Of a stretch of DNA of 7,052 bases, positions 1 through 5,695 are shown piece after piece. The translations under genes and the position numbers were made by a program. Numbering within the stretch: position 1 is the first letter of the stretch; each line of letters starts with the position of its first letter. The stretch spans positions 1 through 7,052 of the forward strand of contig JAISPH010000020.1 in assembly GCA_031275035.1 (NCBI GenBank), written 5' to 3'. The notes below the pieces were generated by a model. That model did not search any database and was not told the origin of the DNA. It saw nothing but the letters and a program-made list of their open reading frames with translations. The DNA comes from Treponema sp. GTDB taxonomy: Bacteria > Spirochaetota > Spirochaetia > Treponematales > Breznakiellaceae.

Positions 1-27
1 TTACGAGGTTCGTTCTGTAAGGAAGTT

Positions 28-141
28 ATTAACGTGGGGTCTACTACCATTTTTTTGTTGGCGTTGCCAACTCTAACCGCCCTAAAGCTCGCACACGAAA
101 GTGTGCAGAGGGTATTAGATCCCACTGCGAATAACGTTAAT
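28..141. repeat. Structured palindromic element (three-way-junction fold)
   Basis: A long imperfect inverted repeat encloses two hairpins. The outer arms are ATTAACG (28-34) and CGTTAAT (135-141). After a 10-nt unpaired stretch (125-134) on one side, a 14-position stem pairs 35-48 with 111-124: 12 Watson-Crick pairs, one G.T and one mismatch. Inside lie a perfect GTTGGC/GCCAAC hairpin (57-71, 3-nt loop) and a nine-pair hairpin CTC-GCACAC/GTGTGC-GAG (88-110, GAAA loop on the plus strand, one bulged A). The element overlaps the stop codon of the LRR gene by five bases. All pairings are read directly from the sequence. Its identity is not known. It could be an integron attC-like recombination site, a dispersed palindromic repeat, or a structured leader of a minus-strand gene left of the window. 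No uridine run follows either hairpin on either strand, so a simple intrinsic terminator is unlikely. Confidence 0.6.
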
Positions 142-967
142 TGTTAAAGGTCCAGCCGCCCTGGGCATAGGTGTACTTTCCCGCCCGCTTTCCCGTTGAA
201 GCATAATAGGTGTCGAAATTATTGGCGGTGGTATGAACTACATTTCCGGCGGCGTCTACATAATCAATATTGGGGCGGACTCCCCGGATGGTACGCACGT
301 CAAAGACCCGCTTTCCCAGGACGGTAACGCTGGCGGGGATGGTTACGCTGGTTATATTATTGTTGAAGAAAGCGCCGTCCCCCACATTGGTAACGCCGCT
401 GCCAATATCGACGGCGGAGAGATGGTTGCCCGAAAAGGCTCCTTCGCCGATTACGGTAACGCCGCCGGAAAGGGTCAGGCTCTTTATTTTATTGAAAAAG
501 AAGGCGTAGTCCCCGATAGAAGCGACGCTGTCAGGGATGGTTACGCTGGTAAGCTGATTATTGGCAAAAGCGCCCTTTCCAATAGTTTCAACCCCGGCTC
601 CGATGGTAACGCTGGTCAGTTGATTATTGGCAAAGGCGCCGGTTCCGATGGCGGTAACATTGTTGCCGATAATCACCGTGGCGAGATTGTTGTAGGCAAA
701 GGCCCCTGCGCCGATGGAAACAATACTGTCAGGAATGGTTACGCTGGTTAGCTGCCTTCGGGTAAAGGCCCCTTCGCCGATTACGGCAACGGGCTTACCG
801 TCTATGGTTTCAGGAATAACAAGGTCCTTGGCGGTCCCCTGGGACTTTACGATAGCCAGAGAACCGTCAATTTCCTCAACGAGTATCTTTAATCCCGCTG
901 TCTGTCCACCGGCGCTTAAACAGATAATCAGAAATAATACTGTCAGCAGGGCTGTTTTTTTTACCAT
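137..967 (-). CDS. BspA-type leucine-rich-repeat exported protein
   Basis: A 276-residue protein of the BspA-like LRR_5 family, typically cell-surface or secreted adhesins and host- or substrate-interaction proteins. Residues 1-25 form a signal peptide: K3-K4, a hydrophobic core at 6-17, then small residues. C16 is not in a good lipobox because the residue before it is Ile, so signal peptidase I cleavage is more likely. Residues 63-216 hold seven tandem 22-residue units of the form IGxGAFxxNxLTSVTIxxxVxx, and a decayed eighth unit starts at 217. The tail (about 254-276, with YY..GKRAGKYTY and GGW) resembles the C-terminal module of other treponemal LRR proteins. The gene starts 16 nt after the stop of the small basic protein gene, has only a weak Shine-Dalgarno (CAGGT), and is probably translated with that gene. 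Specific ligand unknown. Confidence 0.88.
   Translation of the reverse strand: MVKKTALLTVLFLIICLSAGGQTAGLKILVEEIDGSLAIVKSQGTAKDLVIPETIDGKPVAVIGEGAFTRRQLTSVTIPDSIVSIGAGAFAYNNLATVIIGNNVTAIGTGAFANNQLTSVTIGAGVETIGKGAFANNQLTSVTIPDSVASIGDYAFFFNKIKSLTLSGGVTVIGEGAFSGNHLSAVDIGSGVTNVGDGAFFNNNITSVTIPASVTVLGKRVFDVRTIRGVRPNIDYVDAAGNVVHTTANNFDTYYASTGKRAGKYTYAQGGWTFNN
320..781 (-). repeat. Seven tandem 66-bp LRR-coding repeats
   Basis: The LRR region is built of 66-bp DNA units with boundaries at 781, 715, 649, 583, 517, 451 and 385. Units 3 and 4 (649-518) are nearly identical over the stretch encoding GAFANNQLTSVTI. The block ggt(a/t)acgctggt recurs in step. High nucleotide similarity and exact periodicity suggest growth by in-frame duplication. 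Any gain or loss of a unit would keep the reading frame. Confidence 0.85.
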
Positions 968-983
968 ACCTGACGGCGTAGGC

Positions 984-1190
984 TTATTTCTTCAAGAGGG
1001 CCTTTGCTTTTTTAGCTGCCGCAGTCTTCCTGGCGGAACCAGCGGTAGAGGCTTTCTTGACCAGGGTATTGACATTCTTTGCCTCGGAAACAAGCTGCTT
1101 CTCCAAATCGGATATCTGCTTGTCCAGCACCTTCCGTTTGGCGTAGAGTTTCTCAAGACCCAAAATAATTCGTTCCGTTTTAGCTGCCAT
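984..1190 (-). CDS. Small lysine-rich coiled-coil protein, function unknown
   Basis: A 68-residue basic protein that I do not recognise as a named family. Residues about 8-40 form a charged amphipathic helix with heptad-like leucines and isoleucines (ILGLEKLY..QISDLEKQL), probably a short coiled coil. Residues 45-68 are an Ala/Lys-rich tail (RKTAAAKKAKALLKK). There are 15 Lys and 3 Arg against 6 acidic residues. Such tails occur in histone-H1-like and other nucleic-acid-binding bacterial proteins, so a nucleoid- or RNA-associated role is possible but only inferred. The start at 1190 is chosen because AAGGGAG (1197-1203) lies 6 nt upstream; an in-frame ATG at 1232 would fall across the promoter -10. 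There is no signal peptide or membrane segment. It is first in a unit with the LRR gene. Confidence 0.75.
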   Translation of the reverse strand: MAAKTERIILGLEKLYAKRKVLDKQISDLEKQLVSEAKNVNTLVKKASTAGSARKTAAAKKAKALLKK

Positions 1191-1220
1191 TGTATGCTCC
1201 CTTAAAAAGTTATTGTATTC

Positions 1221-1249
1221 TATATAACACAATCAGCATAAAATTGCAA
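1221..1249 (-). promoter_or_regulatory. Sigma-70-type promoter of the small basic protein/LRR unit
   Basis: On the minus strand a -35 box TTGCAA (1244-1249) is separated by exactly 17 nt from a -10 box TATATA (1221-1226). The -10 is preceded by TGT, an extended -10 motif. Transcription would start about 1214, leaving a short leader of roughly 25 nt with the AAGGGAG ribosome site. The intergenic stretch 1191-1308 contains nothing else that I can identify. Confidence 0.6.
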
Positions 1250-1308
1250 GAGGAAATGAGAAAAAGAATTCCGGGCCCTTTTGCAGTCCGATTGGACCAT
1301 AACGCGGC

Positions 1309-1815
1309 TCACTGTTCCAGCGCCCGGCGGAGGCGTTCAAAAGTACCGGGACCGATATGACAATAGCCGCCGGGATTTTTATCCAGATACTTCTGGTGAT
1401 ACTCTTCGGCGGTATAATAATTCTCCAGGGGCAGTACCTCCACGGCAATGGGCTTATCGTATTGGGTCCCGAGGGAAGCGATGGAGGCCAGGATCACCGG
1501 ACGGTCCCCTTCATCGGTATAGTAAACACCGGTGCGGTACTGGGTGCCGGTATCGTGGCCCTGCCGGTTTACCGAGGTAGGATCAATGGCGCCGTAGAAG
1601 AGATCCAGAAGCCGGGAAAGCTCCAGCCGGGCGGGGTCATAGTCTACCTTTACCGTTTCCGCATGACCCGTATCCCTGCGGCAGACATCTTCGTATGAAG
1701 GATCGGCGGTGCGGCCGTTGGCGTAGCCCGTTTCGGTTTTAATAACCCCGGGAATCATGGCGATGTACTTTTCCACCCCCCAAAAGCAGCCTCCGGCAAG
1801 ATAGATCTGTTTCAT
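1309..1815 (-). CDS. msrA: Peptide-methionine (S)-S-oxide reductase MsrA
   Basis: Reduces the S-epimer of methionine sulfoxide in proteins and free methionine, using thioredoxin or an equivalent, and repairs oxidised proteins in the cytoplasm. The 168-residue protein has the signature GGCFWG (8-13) with nucleophilic Cys10, the conserved TGHAE (49-53), the GTQYRTGVYY block (90-99) and a C-terminal GGYCHI (149-154) whose Cys152 is a likely recycling cysteine. Cys45 in YEDVC is also typical. It is shorter than E. coli MsrA (212 residues), as for the short N-terminal class, and there is no MsrB fusion. The start at 1815 is fixed by AAGGGGG (1821-1827), 5 nt upstream, and by the family N-terminus; the longer open frame to 1923 lies inside the preceding gene. 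It is the second gene of an operon, 13 nt after the flavoprotein gene. Confidence 0.95.
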   Translation of the reverse strand: MKQIYLAGGCFWGVEKYIAMIPGVIKTETGYANGRTADPSYEDVCRRDTGHAETVKVDYDPARLELSRLLDLFYGAIDPTSVNRQGHDTGTQYRTGVYYTDEGDRPVILASIASLGTQYDKPIAVEVLPLENYYTAEEYHQKYLDKNPGGYCHIGPGTFERLRRALEQ

Positions 1816-1828
1816 GCGGTCCCCCTTG

Positions 1829-2413
1829 TTAAAATACAGCCCCCGCCTCAAAGGCCCGGCGCAGGTGATTGTCCCAATTGGCCTTCCTGCTTTCCATTTC
1901 CCTGGAAGTACCGTCCAGCACAATCATTTCCTTGGTCTTTACCCGGTTAAAGAGTCTGTCTCCAAGCATTACCCGTTTCATGCTTTCCAAAAGGCCGGTC
2001 CCGTGCAGGTACTCCATGGTATTTCCCGCGGAGCAGAGGCAGAGACCCTTTTCAAGCTGCTTCATGGTCCGGTTTTCCCCGTGGGCAAAACCATAGGTCC
2101 ACACCCGGTCAAACCATCCGGTCAATTTGGCCGGAACATCGCTCCAGAAAACGGGATAAATAAACACGACAGCGCCGGAGGCGTTGATCTTTTCCTGTTC
2201 AGCAGCCACATCGTCCGGCACCGGCTCCTCCCTCCGGTAGTAAGCTTCCCGGAGATATTCGGCTTCGCTCATATCGGTTTTGAACTGCATCTTATAGAGA
2301 TCGGAAATTATATAACGATGGCCCGCGCTTTTAAGTCCCCTGATAAAACTATCCTTCACCTGACGGGTAAAGGAATCCTCCGAGGGATGGGCGTATACGA
2401 TGAAGACCTGCAT
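1829..2413 (-). CDS. Flavodoxin-fold NAD(P)H:quinone oxidoreductase family protein
   Basis: A 194-residue cytoplasmic flavoprotein of the flavodoxin_2 family (relatives include MdaB, KefF and mammalian NQO1). Members carry out two-electron reduction of quinones and other acceptors with NAD(P)H. Seen in the sequence: the beta1 strand MQVFIVYAHP, with the YAHP..S FMN-phosphate region at 7-14; the family block YPVFWSDVPAKLTGWFDRVW (86-105); and YGFAHG (107-112). The beta4 region CLCSAGNT (125-132) is followed by the variable C-terminal half. The start at 2413 gives the natural beta1 N-terminus. The frame is open to 2575, but those residues bear no resemblance to the family. No Shine-Dalgarno precedes the ATG, and a promoter lies immediately upstream, so a leaderless transcript is predicted. 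It is co-transcribed with msrA, consistent with an oxidative or electrophile-stress role. Exact acceptor unknown. Confidence 0.88.
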   Translation of the reverse strand: MQVFIVYAHPSEDSFTRQVKDSFIRGLKSAGHRYIISDLYKMQFKTDMSEAEYLREAYYRREEPVPDDVAAEQEKINASGAVVFIYPVFWSDVPAKLTGWFDRVWTYGFAHGENRTMKQLEKGLCLCSAGNTMEYLHGTGLLESMKRVMLGDRLFNRVKTKEMIVLDGTSREMESRKANWDNHLRRAFEAGAVF

Positions 2414-2419
2414 AGAAAA

Positions 2420-2448
2420 AGTATAAAAAGTAAATGACTGCGTGTCCA
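2420..2448 (-). promoter_or_regulatory. Strong promoter predicted to give a leaderless mRNA
   Basis: On the minus strand TGGACA (2443-2448, five of six to the -35 consensus) lies exactly 17 nt from TATACT (2420-2425, five of six to the -10 consensus). Only six bases (2414-2419) separate the -10 from the A of the flavoprotein ATG at 2413, so the initiating nucleotide would be at or next to the start codon. The spacing agrees with the absence of a ribosome binding site. Confidence 0.65.
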
Positions 2449-2506
2449 GAAGAGAAATTTTTTGTCCCGCAGATAATTTCTTCTCCGGCGAAAATAGCGA
2501 GGTACT

Positions 2507-2521
2507 GGAAACATGGTTTCC
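2507..2521. promoter_or_regulatory. Candidate operator: perfect inverted repeat between divergent promoters
   Basis: GGAAAC-ATG-GTTTCC is a perfect dyad with 6-bp arms and a 3-bp centre. It lies 58 bp upstream of the flavoprotein -35 and 25 bp upstream of the TTGACA of the nitroreductase gene. The position suits a dimeric regulator acting on both divergent redox genes. No regulator gene is visible in the window, and a 12-base dyad can arise by chance. Confidence 0.3.
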
Positions 2522-2546
2522 CCGAACAGCGGAGCGGCGTGCGGCC

Positions 2547-2572
2547 TTGACAGAAACGGCCCGGTGTATAAC
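2547..2572 (+). promoter_or_regulatory. Possible promoter of the nitroreductase gene
   Basis: A perfect -35 consensus TTGACA (2547-2552) is followed by TATAAC (2567-2572). The spacer is only 14 nt, shorter than the usual 16-18, so the pairing is uncertain. No other -10 with proper spacing is convincing. Confidence 0.35.
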
Positions 2573-2595
2573 CATAAAACCAAAGAGGAGGCATT

Positions 2596-3156
2596 ATGAA
2601 AAAATTGATTTTTTCCCTTTGTATTCTTTCCGGCCTGGCGGCGCTTCCGGGCGCGCAGGAAAACCCCGGCCTTAAGCCCATCCTGAATCACTATGCGGCC
2701 CGGAATTTCACCGCCGGTTCGATTGGCAGGGCCGATCTGGATCTTATCGTCCAGGCGGGCGTCAGGGCCCCCAGCGCCAACAACCGGCAGCCCTGGCATT
2801 TTACGGTGGTCCAAAATACGGATCTGGCAAAGCGGATCATCCCTAATGTAACGGAGGGGAATGCGCTCATCGTGGTATCCGCCGCGGGAGACGGCGGCAC
2901 GAATGTCCGCCAGATCCTTGACTGCGCCCTGGCGACGGAGAGCATCTACCTGGCCGCCCAGGCTTTGGGCTATGGCTCCCGAATCTATACCGGTCCCATA
3001 GACGCCCTTAACCGCAGCCTCAAGCCGGACCTGGGGCTTCCAAGCGGTTACAGCGCTGTTGCCCTGGTGCGGGTAGGACGGGTCCAGGCCCCCGCCGATG
3101 CGGTAAGCGCCGCTTCGTCCAGGAACGCCGCCAACAGCATGGTAACGTATAAGTAG
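2596..3156 (+). CDS. Exported nitroreductase-family flavoprotein
   Basis: A 186-residue member of the FMN-dependent nitroreductase superfamily, which reduces nitro compounds, quinones or flavins with NAD(P)H. Family marks: YAARNF (33-38) at the FMN-phosphate position, where Arg36 is kept but the usual preceding Arg pair is His-Tyr; APSANNRQPWHFTVV (58-72), the classic APS..N.QPW segment; the helix with SIYLAAQALGYGSRIYTGP (116-134); and the strand SAVALVRVGRV (153-163). Residues 1-20 form a signal peptide: KK, hydrophobic 4-17, then a PGA|Q cleavage site, leaving about 166 residues. This implies a periplasmic or surface location, odd for a cofactor normally loaded in the cytoplasm. GAGGAGG (2585-2591) lies 4 nt before the ATG. 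The gene is divergent from the quinone reductase operon and converges with the epimerase gene, leaving only 6 bp between them. Confidence 0.88.
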   Translation: MKKLIFSLCILSGLAALPGAQENPGLKPILNHYAARNFTAGSIGRADLDLIVQAGVRAPSANNRQPWHFTVVQNTDLAKRIIPNVTEGNALIVVSAAGDGGTNVRQILDCALATESIYLAAQALGYGSRIYTGPIDALNRSLKPDLGLPSGYSAVALVRVGRVQAPADAVSAASSRNAANSMVTYK

Positions 3157-3162
3157 TAACGG

Positions 3163-3858
3163 TCAGCGGGTACGGCCGCTTTCCTGGGTCCGTACCGCTT
3201 CCAGCATAAGCTCCGCGCTTTCCTTGACGGTTCTTCCTTTAAGAAAGAGCCCCGAGCTGCCGCCTATAAACATGGACGCCCCGGCTTCGATCAAGGCGGG
3301 AATGGTTGCAGGATTTACATTGCCGTCGGCGGCAATGGGGGTATGAACGCCATTGTCGTCCATAAGCTTCCTCAGGGCCCTCAGCTTGTCAAGGGCCCGG
3401 CTCTGCATTTTCTGTCCCGAAAAGCCGGGGTTGACGGTAAGCTTGGTAACAAACAGGGCCTGCTCCAGTACAGGCAGCAGGGACTCACCGGCGGAGGTCT
3501 CGCTCCTCAGCGCCAGGGCCGGCGTACAATTCAGCTTTCTTATTTTTTCAAAGAGCCCCGCTACATCGCCGGTCCCCTCGGGGTGTATCGAAATAATGTC
3601 CGCTCCGGCTCCGGCAAACTGTTCAATGAACCGCTCGGGCTGATACGCCGCCAGATGTACGTCAATGGGCAGCCTGGTATGGGGCCGGATGGCCGCCAGC
3701 AGGGGCAGACCCAGAATAATACACCGGTTAAAATTCCCGTCCACCACATCGTAGTGCAAAAAATCAACCGGCGCTTCGTGGATCTGTTCAAATTGTTTTT
3801 CAAGATTGAAGAGATCAAAACAGGAGACCGACGCCCCAATGGTATACCGGATCTCCAT
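3163..3858 (-). CDS. Ribulose-phosphate 3-epimerase family protein (divergent)
   Basis: A 231-residue TIM-barrel protein of the ribulose-phosphate 3-epimerase family, which interconverts C3 epimers of ketose phosphates by an Asp/Asp, metal-dependent mechanism. The four metal and catalytic positions are present: His35 and Asp37 in LHYDVVDG, His68 in DVHL, Asp178 in ADGNV. The phosphate-binding end TVNPGFSGQ (141-149) and GGSSGLF (199-205) is also kept. The three hydrophobic cap methionines of canonical enzymes (DVMDG, HLM, MTVEPG) are replaced by Val39, Ala70 and Leu140, so a related sugar phosphate (for example allulose-6-phosphate or another ketose) is as likely as ribulose-5-phosphate. The start at 3858 fits AGGAGG at 3866-3871, which lies inside the end of the kinase-like gene; the stop-to-start gap is 2 nt, indicating translational coupling. 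It is the last gene of the glycyl-radical operon. Confidence 0.85.
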   Translation of the reverse strand: MEIRYTIGASVSCFDLFNLEKQFEQIHEAPVDFLHYDVVDGNFNRCIILGLPLLAAIRPHTRLPIDVHLAAYQPERFIEQFAGAGADIISIHPEGTGDVAGLFEKIRKLNCTPALALRSETSAGESLLPVLEQALFVTKLTVNPGFSGQKMQSRALDKLRALRKLMDDNGVHTPIAADGNVNPATIPALIEAGASMFIGGSSGLFLKGRTVKESAELMLEAVRTQESGRTR

Positions 3859-3860
3859 AG

Positions 3861-5681
3861 TTACGCCTCCTGGGCTTCCAGCAAAAAGCGGTTGCCGATA
3901 AAGGCGCTGCCTATGGCGACCGTAAAGGTTCTCTGCTCCGGCTTTATTTTTTTAAGCAGCGGGCTGTGGACCGTCTGTTCATCCAGCCTGATAACGTCGT
4001 AGCCGGGATTATGTTTCCGCAGGGCGTCCCGGAACAGATGAAAAACCAAATCCGAAGCCATGATCCCGCCGCTTACCAGCCGCTGCGGCTTAACTTCGGG
4101 AAAGATCAGGCGGTCCTGATCGATTAAAATTCCCATTCCTTTTCCCATGGCTCTGATAATTTCCTCCATCACGGGATTTTTTTCCGCAAGCATTTTATCC
4201 GTTAAGAGCCGAGTAAGCTTGTCCCTGGTGTCAATAGGTTCGGTTACTATCTCAATAAGATCCCTGTCCCGGTTACGGCTTATCAATTTTTGCTCCAAAA
4301 GGAGGTCCAGCATTTTTTTATCGTTTTCCTCAAATGCCGAAACGGCCATTCGAAACAAACCCATCTGGGTTACATTTTTTTGAACGGTTCCGGGGATTCC
4401 GGTGTTCATGTTTCTCGTACTGCGTACATCGTTTAACTGATACTGTTCATAATCGGTGTTTCCCAGATCGATGACATGCTGATAACATTCCAGGGGAATA
4501 TAGTGGATAGTGCCCCCCCGGGAGATAAGCCCCGTTCCCATTTCCGTACCAATGGTATTGATGAACATGCCGTTTTCATCAAGGATAGTTTCTTCCAGGG
4601 AAGACTGTTCTACCGATATTAAATAAGAAGCGGTATTGGTATCGTTAAGCACGATAACCGGAGCGCCTTCTTTAGCATAAACCCTGGCCATGTTGTCAAG
4701 CTCCGAGGTTTTGAAAAATTCCCTTTCATATTCTGCGGCGGCGTTCATCTTCATGCCCCGGTGCTTAAACGATTCCCCCCCGGCGATTTTATTGTTTACC
4801 ACAATGTCGGGAAAACCTATAACGATGGCGTCAAAACGTTTATAAGGGGAAACGCCCATCTCTTCCAAATATTCCGTGGCGGCAAGCACCGCATGGTATG
4901 AAGCATTACGGTTAAGGGCTTCCAGGATTATACCGGAGCTGAGATCCATGCCGGATTCAGCCGCCGCAGTATAGCTGCTGAGAAAGCGGAGCATGAGAAG
5001 CTGGGGACTGTTCATCTCTTCCGCGGTTTTAAGCCCCGCGGGGTACCATTGGTACTCCTTAGTAACCCTGATGTCGCCGCCGCTTACCACCGCTCCCTTG
5101 ATGGAATTTCCCCCCACATCCAGAGAGCAGAAACGCTTTCCTTCCATTTCCGACGCCGCCCGGCGCAAAAGCTCCAGGGCCCGCTTTTCCGACCGGGCTT
5201 CGCATACCCGGAATTCCAGGCCGGGATCGGGCTCTCTCCAGGAACCGGCGTCCCTGAAACAGATTCTGAATTTGCCTATATCCAAAAAGGTATTCATCCG
5301 GTTGATATAGTTTACATAAACCCCGTAGCCGGTGCGGTAATTATCCTCCCGGTCCAGATCAAACTCCGCCGCCGCATCCTGCATCATCCTGACAAGATCT
5401 TCGCTGGAAGTATCAAAATACATTTCCAGAGAGGCCCCGCCGAAGGAAACTACCATATTGTTGATCATGGCCAGCAGGTACCGCTTTAACAGGACAGAAT
5501 ACTCCCGAAGCTGGCTGCCCCTGGGGAAGGCAAAGCGGAGGCGGCGGTACTGTCCGCGTTTATTCATAATAAGCAGTATCTTTATTTCCTGCTTCTCCGC
5601 CTCCGGCAGGGCGGCGATCCGTTCCTGCAGCTCCGTAAGGTAAAGGGGACGCCGCTTAAAATAAGAAAGATCGATCCACAT
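3861..5681 (-). CDS. ROK-type sugar-kinase-like protein with extra N-terminal domain
   Basis: A 606-residue protein whose central and C-terminal part is an ASKHA/ROK sugar-kinase fold; such enzymes phosphorylate sugars with ATP. Seen: phosphate-1 loop LDVGGNSIKG (187-196); GFPDIVVNNKIAGG (289-302), like the ROK GIPG.V segment; LNDTNTA (345-351) with the catalytic-base Asp347; phosphate-2 loop IGTEMGTGLI (377-386); and VSGGI (536-540) at the adenosine site. The ROK zinc motif CxCGxxGC is absent; the corresponding region reads PLECYQHV (396-403). Residues 1-180 are an alpha/beta region that I do not recognise, without an obvious helix-turn-helix, so a NagC-like repressor is less likely than an enzyme. 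It is about twice the length of ordinary ROK kinases. AGGAGG (5690-5695) lies 8 nt before the ATG and fills the 14-nt gap after the activase gene. Substrate unknown. Confidence 0.8.
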   Translation of the reverse strand: MWIDLSYFKRRPLYLTELQERIAALPEAEKQEIKILLIMNKRGQYRRLRFAFPRGSQLREYSVLLKRYLLAMINNMVVSFGGASLEMYFDTSSEDLVRMMQDAAAEFDLDREDNYRTGYGVYVNYINRMNTFLDIGKFRICFRDAGSWREPDPGLEFRVCEARSEKRALELLRRAASEMEGKRFCSLDVGGNSIKGAVVSGGDIRVTKEYQWYPAGLKTAEEMNSPQLLMLRFLSSYTAAAESGMDLSSGIILEALNRNASYHAVLAATEYLEEMGVSPYKRFDAIVIGFPDIVVNNKIAGGESFKHRGMKMNAAAEYEREFFKTSELDNMARVYAKEGAPVIVLNDTNTASYLISVEQSSLEETILDENGMFINTIGTEMGTGLISRGGTIHYIPLECYQHVIDLGNTDYEQYQLNDVRSTRNMNTGIPGTVQKNVTQMGLFRMAVSAFEENDKKMLDLLLEQKLISRNRDRDLIEIVTEPIDTRDKLTRLLTDKMLAEKNPVMEEIIRAMGKGMGILIDQDRLIFPEVKPQRLVSGGIMASDLVFHLFRDALRKHNPGYDVIRLDEQTVHSPLLKKIKPEQRTFTVAIGSAFIGNRFLLEAQEA

Positions 5682-5695
5682 AAGGGCTGCCTCCT

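Noticed and set aside
88..110. GAAA-capped hairpin as an intrinsic terminator of the LRR gene or as group II intron domain V
   Set aside because: On the minus strand only CTTTA follows, not a U-tract, and the domain V catalytic AGC/bulge pattern is absent. It is better explained as part of the larger fold.
109..124. GGGTATTAGATCCC-like string resembling a conserved 16S rRNA segment
   Set aside because: The bases are in a different order from 16S, and no flanking rRNA sequence is present; a chance resemblance.
233..751. A 172-codon plus-strand open frame rich in Gly/Asn, apparently repetitive
   Set aside because: It is antisense to the LRR repeats, and its periodicity merely mirrors the 66-bp units. 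It has no ribosome site, and the minus-strand protein has a signal peptide and a clear family match.
1191..1232. Start of the small basic protein at 1232
   Set aside because: That ATG lies upstream of the -10 box. The ATG at 1190 has a good ribosome site.
1286..1297. GTCC/GGAC hairpin just downstream of msrA as a terminator
   Set aside because: The stem is only four pairs, and no T-run follows on the minus strand.
1357..1698. Plus-strand open frame opposite msrA
   Set aside because: It is a shadow of the well-supported msrA gene; no ribosome site and no family features.
1816..1923. N-terminal extension of MsrA to 1923
   Set aside because: It overlaps the preceding flavoprotein gene, has no family similarity, and a strong AAGGGGG precedes the ATG at 1815.
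2414..2575. N-terminal extension of the flavoprotein to 2575
   Set aside because: The extension would cover the promoter and the dyad, and the flavodoxin beta1 strand starts exactly at MQVFIVYAHP.
3165..3182. AGCGG/CCGCT hairpin followed by TTT as a terminator for the nitroreductase gene
   Set aside because: There are only five pairs and three Ts, and it lies inside the epimerase coding end. This is too weak to call.
3861..5681. ROK protein as a NagC/XylR-type repressor
   Set aside because: No winged helix-turn-helix is recognisable at the N-terminus, and the kinase catalytic motifs are intact.
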